Below the pieces are notes generated by a model that had not been told where the DNA came from, searched no databases, and worked only from the letters and a program-made list of their open reading frames with translations. The position numbers and the translations under genes are program-made. Of a stretch of 64,000 nucleotides of DNA, positions 54,049 to 61,547 are shown in pieces; within the stretch, counting starts at the first letter, position 1; each line of letters starts with the position of its first letter. This DNA is from Deltaproteobacteria bacterium (GTDB lineage Bacteria > Desulfobacterota > GWC2-55-46), in contig JABTVA010000006.1 of the NCBI GenBank assembly GCA_015075075.1, positions 62,001 to 126,000 of the forward strand, given 5' to 3'.

Positions 54049-54714
54049 CTACTCCTCCTCCTTCAGCCTTTCCATGGCCTTGAGGTCGAGCGTGTCGAAG
54101 GTGGTGCGTATCTGGAAGAAGAATATGCCGAATATGAAGGCCGCGATAAGTATGTCGAGCGCGACTCCCAGCTCGACCACGAGCGGCATCCCGTAGGTTG
54201 CGCTGGTCGCGGCGAAAAAGAGCCCGTTCTCCATTGCAAGGAAGCCTATTATCTGGGTGACCGCCTTTTTGCGCGTGATCATCATGAGGAGCCCCAGCAT
54301 GATGGTCGCGAGCGCAACCGCGAGCGTTGAGCGGGTCACGAGGTCGGAAAGCTCCGTAATAGGCGCCGTCAGGTGGTACGAGAAGACGACGAGGGCTATC
54401 CCTATGAGCATCGTGGTCGGTATCCTGACCACCTCCTCGACCTCCCTGTGTATCTTAAGCCGGTGGATGAGCACGTAGAGTATGTACGGGAGCGCGATGA
54501 CCTTGAGGGAAAGTGTCAGGGCGGCGGATATATACAAATGGTGCAGCCCCGCGGAATATCCCACGACGGCCGCGCTTATGGAAAGGAGCAGCCCCTGCCA
54601 GGCGAATATGTGCAGGAGCCCGTATATCCTCCTCTGCACAAGGAGCCCGAACGAGGCAAGGAGTATGAGCGCCGCGAGGACGCTGTTTATCTGTGCTGCG
54701 AAACTTACCGTCAT
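54049..54714 (-). CDS. HyfE-like membrane subunit
   Basis: A 221-residue hydrophobic subunit from MTVSFAAQINSVLAAL at 54714 (GGAGTAGGCTT site). It has about seven membrane segments. The C-terminal part resembles NuoK (ENGLFFAATSATYGMPLVVE, with the membrane Glu). HyfE is a NuoK-like piece of hydrogenase-4-type complexes. It lies between the hyfC-like and hyfF-like genes. Confidence 0.88.
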   Translation of the reverse strand: MTVSFAAQINSVLAALILLASFGLLVQRRIYGLLHIFAWQGLLLSISAAVVGYSAGLHHLYISAALTLSLKVIALPYILYVLIHRLKIHREVEEVVRIPTTMLIGIALVVFSYHLTAPITELSDLVTRSTLAVALATIMLGLLMMITRKKAVTQIIGFLAMENGLFFAATSATYGMPLVVELGVALDILIAAFIFGIFFFQIRTTFDTLDLKAMERLKEEE

Positions 54715-54718
54715 AAGC

Positions 54719-55669
54719 CTACTCCAATATGAAAAAAGAGAGCATCCCGAGCGTGGCAAGCAGGAACGCGCTCCCGAGGAACTCCGGCACCCTGAAGAGC
54801 CGCATCTTGGCCAACCCGGTCTCCACGAGGACTATGAAAATGCCAATAAGAGCCAGCTTGGCCGCAAGGATGACGAAGGCCGGGGGGAGCATAAGCGGGT
54901 CGCCGTGCCCGGAGATGCCCCACGGGAAAAAGCACGCGATTCCGATGGACGAAAAAAGGAGGAGCTTCATCATTCCGGCCCACTCTATTAGCGCGAGGTG
55001 CCGCCCGGAGTACTCGAGTATCATGGCCTCGTGTATCATCGTGAGCTCGAGGTGGGTGGCAGGGTTGTCCACCGGCACGCGCCCGGTCTCGGCGACGGCT
55101 ATCAGTATGAAGGCCAGGAGCGCGAACGCGAGAGAGGGCCTCAAGACCAGCGGCGTCGAGGTGATAACGTGCGCCATCTGCGAAAGCGAGGTAGACTGGC
55201 TCGCCAGCGAAACCGTGAATATGGACATGAGCATCGCGGGCTCGGCAAGCGACGCCACCGTCATCTCCCTGCTGGAGCCCATGCCGCCGAAGGCGGTGCC
55301 GGTATCCATGGCCGCAAGCGCCAGGAAGAAGCGCGCGGTCGCGAAGAGGGCCACGAGCGCGATTATGTCGGCGGTTGCGCCAAGCGGGAGGTCGAACGAT
55401 ATGAGCGGTATCACGGCCCCCGCCATGAGAGTAGCCCCGAACACCACGTAGGGCGCGAACCTGAATATCCACGACGCGTTTTCGGCAAGGACGATGTCCT
55501 TTGAGAAGAGCCTCGCAAGGTCCCTGTATGGCTGCAGGAGGCCGGCTGTTCTCCTTCCCTGCATCCAGCACTTGAGGGTCCTCACCCAGCCGGTAAGGAG
55601 CGGCGCCCCAGCGACCACTATCGTCAGCTGTAGCGCCTGCATGAGCGCGGAATATACGTTTTCCATCAC
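54719..55669 (-). CDS. HyfC/HycD/NuoH-like membrane subunit
   Basis: A 316-residue NuoH-type subunit that anchors the Fe-S arm to the membrane arm. The motif AETGRVPVDNPATHLELTMI is the HycD/HyfC signature and EYSGRHLALIEW follows. It has eight or so membrane segments. The start overlaps the hyfB-like stop by four bases. Confidence 0.92.
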   Translation of the reverse strand: MMENVYSALMQALQLTIVVAGAPLLTGWVRTLKCWMQGRRTAGLLQPYRDLARLFSKDIVLAENASWIFRFAPYVVFGATLMAGAVIPLISFDLPLGATADIIALVALFATARFFLALAAMDTGTAFGGMGSSREMTVASLAEPAMLMSIFTVSLASQSTSLSQMAHVITSTPLVLRPSLAFALLAFILIAVAETGRVPVDNPATHLELTMIHEAMILEYSGRHLALIEWAGMMKLLLFSSIGIACFFPWGISGHGDPLMLPPAFVILAAKLALIGIFIVLVETGLAKMRLFRVPEFLGSAFLLATLGMLSFFILE

Positions 55670-57708
55670 GCGAACACCAGCAATGCGATAAGCGTTACGA
55701 ACGAATAAAGAAGGTATATCTGTATCCTGCCGTGCTGCAGCTTGCCGGCCTTCCTTGCAAGCCAGAACGAGACGTCCGCGGCAGGCTTATAGAAAAAATA
55801 CCATAGCCGGTCCCTGACCCTCAGCGTATAGGTGTATTTTCCCGGGAAGAACGCGGACGGGTGCTTTCCCGATGCGCGCGCTCCCTCCTTGATGCTGAAG
55901 AGGAAGCCGAATATCCGCCTTATGGGCATCGAAAAGGACGTGGCGTTGTACTGCATCCTGCTTGTCATCTTCTCGAAGCCGCAGTCCCAGGCGGGGGCTC
56001 TCCGTACGGCGGTCTTGCGCGCGTGGGCTACAATGTAAGCCGCGGCGATTGCTGCGCATATCCCCAAGAGCGCTATAGGGGCCGAGTACGAGGCCCTCTC
56101 GGCCGAAACCGGCGCGAGCCATATCCAGCTGAGGCCCCTGTGGACGTCCAGCTTCACACCGAGCATGGCCCCTGGGATCGAGTTCATCATGTCAATCATG
56201 AGGGTGGGAAACACCCCTAACGCGATGCACGCAAATGCCGTAAGACCCATCCCAGCCCTCATCGACCAGCCGACCTCGTGCACCTCGGTCTTATGGCGTC
56301 CCCGCCAGCGGCCGAGGAACACGACCCCGAAGACCTTGACGAAACAGGCGGCGGCAAGGACGCCTGTGAGCGCAAGCATCGCGGCCCCGAGCGGGATGAG
56401 GATGTTGAGGAGACGGCTCGGCAGCACAGGCGACAGCAGAAACGACTGGAAGGTCAGCCACTCGGAGACGAAGCCGTTCAGGGGCGGGAGGGCCGATATG
56501 GACAGGCAGCCCACGAGGAAAAGCGGCGCGGTCCACGGCATCCTGTGGATAAGGCCCCCCATGCCTTCCATGTTCCTTTGGCCGGTCGCATGGAGCACGG
56601 CGCCAGAGCCCATGAAAAGGAGCCCCTTGAACATCGCGTGGTTAAGCGTGTGATAAAGGCCCGCCGTAAGGGCGAGGGCGGCCATCAGGGGCATGTTGAA
56701 CGAGGTGAATATCATCGCGAGGCCTAGCCCGATGAGTATGATGCCTATGTTCTCGACCGAGTGGTACGCTAACAGCCTCTTAAGGTCGTGCTGCATGAGG
56801 GCGTACAGCACGCCCATCAGTGCCGATATCAGGCCGAGCGTCAACACGAGCCCTCCCCACCACCAGGCCGAAACAGGGAGGAGGTCGAAGGAAAGACGCG
56901 CCATGCCGTAGACGGCGGTCTTGAGCATGGCCCCGCTCATAAGAGCGGACACGTTGCTCGGGGCCGCGGGGTGCGCCTCGGGGAGCCACGCATGGAGAGG
57001 CACCACTCCGGCTTTTGCCGCAAACCCGAAAAACCCGAGCAGGAACGCCGCGGAGGCCCAGCCGCCCGATATGCCCGACTCCCTCATGGCCTGGAAGGTA
57101 TACCCCGAAAAATCCGTGAACCCGGCGGCGTTCCCGGCCAGGAGCCCGAATGACAAAAGTATCAGTATGGCCCCGATGTGGGCGATGAGCAGGTATATGA
57201 AGGCGGCCTTCCTGTTCTGCGGCCGCTCGTCCTCGAAGCACACGAGCAAAAACGAAGAGAGCGCCATGAGCTCCCAGGATACCATGAAGGAATATGCGTC
57301 GTCAGAAAGGAGGACCAGTAACATCCCGGCCATGAAGAGGCAGTAGAAGACCGCCAGGGGTGTGACCGAACGGCGGCCGATAAAGGACCGCACGTATCCG
57401 ATGGAGTATATGGAAACGCAAAAACCCAGGGCGGCGACCACCATGATAAAAAACCCGGAAAGCGGGTCCAGGCGCAGATAAAAGGGGAGGTCGGGGAGCC
57501 CTATGAGCAACTTCACCGATTCGGCGGCGCCGCCATAGAGCGCCGAGAGGCCCCCGGCAAAGGCCAGGAGAGAGGCAAAGGCCGAGGCGGCGAATGTGAA
57601 GGTGACGAGGTGCTTCTGTTTCGATGAGAGCAGCGGGGCCGCAGCCGATGCGCAGAGGAGGACAATGACCGAGGCGATCGAGAGGTCGAGGGGGGACTGC
57701 ATGTTCAC
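55666..57708 (-). CDS. HyfB-like antiporter subunit
   Basis: A 680-residue NuoL-like subunit and first gene of the operon. The antiporter core includes AKAGVVPLHAWLPEAHPAAP and the LKRLLAYHSVENIGIILIGL segment. The C-terminal extension (AWDCGFEKMTSRMQYNATSF) matches HyfB. An AGGGGAG site lies upstream of the start. Downstream genes overlap or are spaced within 11 bases, so all six are one transcript. Confidence 0.9.
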   Translation of the reverse strand: MNMQSPLDLSIASVIVLLCASAAAPLLSSKQKHLVTFTFAASAFASLLAFAGGLSALYGGAAESVKLLIGLPDLPFYLRLDPLSGFFIMVVAALGFCVSIYSIGYVRSFIGRRSVTPLAVFYCLFMAGMLLVLLSDDAYSFMVSWELMALSSFLLVCFEDERPQNRKAAFIYLLIAHIGAILILLSFGLLAGNAAGFTDFSGYTFQAMRESGISGGWASAAFLLGFFGFAAKAGVVPLHAWLPEAHPAAPSNVSALMSGAMLKTAVYGMARLSFDLLPVSAWWWGGLVLTLGLISALMGVLYALMQHDLKRLLAYHSVENIGIILIGLGLAMIFTSFNMPLMAALALTAGLYHTLNHAMFKGLLFMGSGAVLHATGQRNMEGMGGLIHRMPWTAPLFLVGCLSISALPPLNGFVSEWLTFQSFLLSPVLPSRLLNILIPLGAAMLALTGVLAAACFVKVFGVVFLGRWRGRHKTEVHEVGWSMRAGMGLTAFACIALGVFPTLMIDMMNSIPGAMLGVKLDVHRGLSWIWLAPVSAERASYSAPIALLGICAAIAAAYIVAHARKTAVRRAPAWDCGFEKMTSRMQYNATSFSMPIRRIFGFLFSIKEGARASGKHPSAFFPGKYTYTLRVRDRLWYFFYKPAADVSFWLARKAGKLQHGRIQIYLLYSFVTLIALLVFA

Positions 57709-58069
57709 AGTCTTCTCCCCTGGCGGACGCGGCGGGAAGAAACGCCCGGCGCCGAGACACCAGAAAGGTATCTGAAAGAATAATGCTCTACTGCAGGGTC
57801 GTCGTCCATACTGCCTTAAACTGCTTTAATAATAATTTTGATGTCCGGTACGGGCCTGGCTGACGGGGAAGTTCAATTATGGCATTGCGTCTTTACCAGC
57901 TCGATTCAAAAAAAATATCGGCCCCTCGATGCAAGGCCGACGTCTCATTCAAACCAAGTTTTTGTATGCTCAAGTGAACGCCTTACAACGCATTTTATAG
58001 ATAACCGAGCTTCCAGCAGGATTATTGCAGCTCAGGCAATCATGTTGCTGGGTAAAATGCAAGGCCCTA
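57709..58069. other. Promoter-side region of the hyf-like operon, no gene seen
   Basis: No supported coding frame. It contains AT-rich patches near 57810-57835 that could hold the operon promoter, but no consensus element stands out. ATTCAAACCAAGTTTTTG near 57950 is similar to a stretch at 59272-59287. Confidence 0.5.
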
Positions 58070-58549
58070 CGGTCTAAAGCGCCAGTGGTTATGGAACCCG
58101 TACTGTTCAACCGGGAGGCTATCGTCCGGTGCTCCGATCTGTTTCGCCCCGTGTGGAGGTCGAGAGGCTTCGGCGAGTTCGATTGCGACCTGGGGACCGG
58201 AGGAGACCATTTGCGCGACCTTGTCCCCGGGCCTGAAGGAAGGCATGGCCGTCCGGGCGGAGCTGCTGCTTATCGCGACTACGCCTATCTCGCCCTGTAG
58301 GAGCTGTCGACGACGCCTGCCGTGACGATGAGCCTTTGCGCCGAGGCCGCTCCTGGATTTTATCTGTCCGGCCCAGCCGTGCGGTATCTGCATCGCTATG
58401 CCTGTTTTATGATGCTTGCGCTGCCGGGGGGATGATCGCCTCGGATGCGAAGAGGTCCCAGCCCGCGTCGCCGTCGTGCGATTTGCAGGGCGCCTTAAGC
58501 AGACGCGGACAGGAGCCTTATCCGATCTGGCGAGTCGGGCTTTTTCCAT
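58070..58549 (-). pseudogene. dut: dUTPase (Dut) gene broken by several indels
   Basis: dUTPase removes dUTP and supplies dUMP, and is usually essential. Family motifs are legible in alternating frames: motif 1 GDAGWDLFASEAIIPP, the region KTGIAMQIPHGWAGQIKSRS (motif 2 SRSGLGAKG), motif 3 VVDSSYRGEIGVV and motif 4 FRPGDKVAQMV. Motif 5 (GGFGSTG) is not found at the end. At least three indels are needed. Either the assembly is wrong here or another dut exists elsewhere. Confidence 0.78.
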
Positions 58550-58641
58550 TTTTCACCTCTGGGCCAAATTGATATCTATCTGCGCGACAGTGCGCAAAAG
58601 CATTTGTAATCGGACCCGCGCTATACTAAAATATCCGGACT

Positions 58642-59297
58642 ATGGAAAACAAGAAGACAACGCGGCAAGAGCTCGAGGCTTATCTTAAATCACTTGCAGT
58701 TCATGCTCAAATCCGGACAGGCGTATGACATGGGGTTCGAGGGCGAAGTCAGAGGTTTGCGGTGGCGTTGAAGGCCATACTGACGAACCGGACGGCCTAG
58801 GGTCGCCTATCGAGAAGATCGGGCTAGACCTCTACTTTTACGACAACTGCACTACGACGAGAAGCTCGCGCTCCTGATGAGCGGCTCGCGCCTTTGCGCC
58901 GTCGAGCGCGAAAAGAACAGGTATGTCCCCAGGCCTTTCGCAGAACCTGGGATAGCCATGAACAAGGCCAAGTTCAATGAATGGTGGAGCAAGCCGGTCA
59001 TCGTTATGATGCCAAAGGTCCGCCTCAAGGAAGGACATCGTAAACGCCGTCTCAAATACTGAGGCAAAGGCGCGAGGCTGGTTAACGAGGACTTAACAAG
59101 TTTCAGGAGAACCCCATCGGGGCAGGTGGACGATAAGGCTGACTCAAAGAGCTCTTCTGGGCATGGAGTTCGCGAGCGCCCGCCATATCGCCTTTGAGGT
59201 GCTTGTCTCATTCGAGGAGCAGCTCCCTCATTACTTTGAAGGTTTTTACCGAACTGACAAAACTGACGGATTCAAACCAGGTTTTGGTGGAGCTTGA
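58642..59297 (+). pseudogene. Broken gene of a conserved family of unknown function
   Basis: Starting at the ATG at 58642 (MENKKTTRQELEAYLK), fragments in changing frames give MLKSGQAYDMGFEGEVRGLA and LYFYDN. Next come KLALLMSGSRLCAVEREKNR, KFNEWWSKPVIV and FSRKDIVNAVSNTE-like segments. LLGMEFASARHIAFEVLVSF completes the series. The order resembles a widespread family of about 200-residue proteins that I can describe but not name. It lies divergent from the broken dut gene. Indel density is high. Confidence 0.6.
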
Positions 59298-59333
59298 GGA
59301 AGCTCCCCTTTACTATTTTTATGCTTGATGCAA

Positions 59334-59478
59334 CCTATGAACCTCTCCCCGGCCTGAAGGCCGGGGTATCGGGAATCCGTAAAGGCGATATTGCCTCCGC
59401 TACACCAGCTAAAGCTGGTTTCGCTCCGGGCGGCCATTCATCCCCGGCCTTGAAAGGCCGGGGGTTTCTGGCCGTTTA
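59334..59478. repeat. Paired GC-rich hairpins resembling IS200/IS605 ends
   Basis: Hairpin 1 (59334-59373, CCTATGAA plus CCCCGGCCTGAAGGCCGGGG) matches 30911-30957. Hairpin 2 (59442-59463, CCCCGGCCTTGAAAGGCCGGGG) with its GTTTCTGGCCGTTT flank matches 36611-36645. Between them is CAGCTAAAGCTGGTTTCGCT. The layout resembles ends of IS200/IS605 elements or a derived non-coding element. Confidence 0.6.
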
Positions 59479-59608
59479 TCTAAAAATTAGAGATTTTTCC
59501 CGAAATCAAGGAAGGCCGGGAATAAAAAGCGGAGCATATATGGCAATATGTGAGCATTTTTATTCCCGTAACTACGCAGAGTCCGGGAAAAAGATCAATT
59601 TTGAGAGG
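59479..59608 (-). repeat. 3'-end inverted-repeat element, copy D (after DEAD helicase)
   Basis: The most complete copy. Outer arms TCTAAAAATTAGAGATTTTT and AAAAAGATCAATTTTGAGA pair imperfectly. The inner stem is GGGAATAAAAA against TTTTTATTCCC. CATATATGGCAATATGTG lies at the tip. It ends 11 bases before the helicase stop codon position on the minus strand. Confidence 0.82.
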
Positions 59609-59618
59609 CTGCCTTGCC

Positions 59619-61394
59619 TCAGGATTTTTTCAGGAACTTAAGGAAACGCTTGAGAAGCCCCTTCTTTTCTTCCTTTTGGGCGGGCTGCACCTTCGAAGGC
59701 TCAAACGCCTTGGACTCCTTCTCCTGCCTCGCTATCGCCATTGCGGCCTGCTCTACCTGCCTTGTGTTGTACTGCCTGCCGCCGCCGGGCCTCTTCGTAT
59801 CACGGTCTCCTGGCTTGAAGCCCTGGCCCCTTTTCCTGGGCGGCCTCTGCCCCTTCTCCTGGGCCTGCCGGCTGCCTGGCTCGGGTCTTGCGTCCAGGGC
59901 GCGGGGCTCTCCCGGAGTAATTTCTTTCGGATTCGTTCCAGCCGGACGGTTCCCTTTCCGGCGGTTTCTTGGGCGGTTCCTTTTCGGACGGTCCCCCGGC
60001 TGACGGCTGCCGGGCTCCTTTGGCTGGCCGTCTGGCTGACGGGCCTTTTCCGGTTCCAACGGCTTAGCCGGGGCAGCTACAGCTACCGCCTTATCATCGG
60101 CGCGCGGAGGGCCCTTTCTCTCATGGCGCCTCTCCGGCCGCTTTCCGTCTTTCTGGAAGGACCTCTCGCGACCGCCGGGGCCCGGCCTTTTTCCGCCGCC
60201 TGCCCTCTCGGGCGGCCTCTCCCGTCTCGGCCTTTCCTTGATGACGAAGTCCCTGACCATTTCCTCTTCTTCTATCCATTCGGTCTCGAGTTTGCGCTCG
60301 ATGTACTTTTCTATCTCAGGGAGGTTAAGGACATGGTCTTCGCAGGCCAGGCTGTAGGCCTTGCCGCTTTTACCGGCCCTCGCGGTCCTGCCGATGCGGT
60401 GGACGTAATTCGCGGCGTCGTCCGGGAGGTCGTAGTTTATGACGTGGGTCACTCCCTCTATGTGCAGGCCGCGCGCCGCGACGTCCGTGGCGACGAGCAC
60501 GTTGATCTTCCCGGCCTTGATGCCCTCGATTATCTTCTCGCGCCGTGCCTGGGTCACGTCGCCCGTGAGGACCTTTGCAGGGATGCCGTTCGCAACGAGG
60601 TTTATGCCGACCTTCTCGGCGGTCGATTTCATGTTCGTGAATATGATGGCGCGCTCGACGTCGGGGCGCTTGAGGAGCGCGAAAAGTGACGGGAGCTTCT
60701 CCTCGTTCGAGACGTAGATTATCTTCTGGTCTATCGCGCTTACGGTCACCTGCTCGGGCTCTATCTCGACCATGACCGGGTCGGGTTTCATGTAGCGCGA
60801 CGCGAGCCTACGGACGTTCGAGTCGATGGTCGCGGAAAAGAGCATCGTCTGGCGTGGCTTGCCTTTCGGGAGCTTGCTTGCGATGTACATGATGTCAGGG
60901 GCGAAGCCCATGTCGAACATGCGGTCCGCCTCGTCTATGACGAATATCTCTATGGAATCGAGAGAGAGGGTCCTGGACTTGTAGAGGTCTATCATGCGGC
61001 CCGGGGTGGCGACCACCAGCTCGACCCCTTCCTTCAATGCGTTCACCTGCTTTCCGTACTCGACACCGCCGTAGACGGCGACCGACCTGAACGGCAGGTG
61101 CTTTCCGAGCTTCTCGGCGTCGTCGATTATCTGGGTGGCAAGCTCGCGGGTGGGGGCCATGACGAGGGCCCTTGGCTGCCCGGTCGTATTGGGGCCGGCT
61201 GCCAGGACCCTGCTGAATATCGTCAGGAGGAAGACCGCGGTCTTTCCCGTGCCGGTCTGGGACTGGGCAATGACGTCCTGCCCTGTAAGGCACTTTGGAA
61301 GGGATTGCTCCTGAATGGGAGTGCAGTGCTCGAATCCGGCATCGCTAATCCCTCTAAGGATGTCCGGGTGCAGAGCTAAACTTTCAAATTTCAT
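59619..61394 (-). CDS. DEAD-box RNA helicase (RhlE-like)
   Basis: An ATP-dependent RNA helicase for ribosome assembly or RNA turnover. The core (1-370) has the Q motif TPIQEQ, AQSQTGTGKT (43-52), PTRELA, TPGRMID, DEAD (154-157), SAT, VATDVAARGLH and HRIGRTARAG. Residues from about 385 to 590 form a Lys/Arg/Pro/Gly-rich basic tail, likely for RNA binding, as in cold-adapted RhlE proteins. It is 591 residues long. It stands alone, with repeat copy D directly downstream. Confidence 0.94.
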   Translation of the reverse strand: MKFESLALHPDILRGISDAGFEHCTPIQEQSLPKCLTGQDVIAQSQTGTGKTAVFLLTIFSRVLAAGPNTTGQPRALVMAPTRELATQIIDDAEKLGKHLPFRSVAVYGGVEYGKQVNALKEGVELVVATPGRMIDLYKSRTLSLDSIEIFVIDEADRMFDMGFAPDIMYIASKLPKGKPRQTMLFSATIDSNVRRLASRYMKPDPVMVEIEPEQVTVSAIDQKIIYVSNEEKLPSLFALLKRPDVERAIIFTNMKSTAEKVGINLVANGIPAKVLTGDVTQARREKIIEGIKAGKINVLVATDVAARGLHIEGVTHVINYDLPDDAANYVHRIGRTARAGKSGKAYSLACEDHVLNLPEIEKYIERKLETEWIEEEEMVRDFVIKERPRRERPPERAGGGKRPGPGGRERSFQKDGKRPERRHERKGPPRADDKAVAVAAPAKPLEPEKARQPDGQPKEPGSRQPGDRPKRNRPRNRRKGNRPAGTNPKEITPGEPRALDARPEPGSRQAQEKGQRPPRKRGQGFKPGDRDTKRPGGGRQYNTRQVEQAAMAIARQEKESKAFEPSKVQPAQKEEKKGLLKRFLKFLKKS

Positions 61395-61547
61395 CCGTTC
61401 TTTTCAAATCTCCTTTTTGTTCGGCGCGTATTGTCCGCCGGTCTGATTGCATAAAACAATATAATATTACACCATTTTAAGCACGATGTAGTCAAGGATT
61501 AGTTTCAGGGTACGATTTTTGATGGTGAAATAGCTTAGGGGCTTTTG

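Noticed and set aside
50502-57708. Calling the operon a formate hydrogenlyase or hydrogenase-4
   Set aside because: The large subunit lacks both pairs of Ni-Fe cysteines, and neither a formate dehydrogenase nor hydrogenase maturation genes are present.
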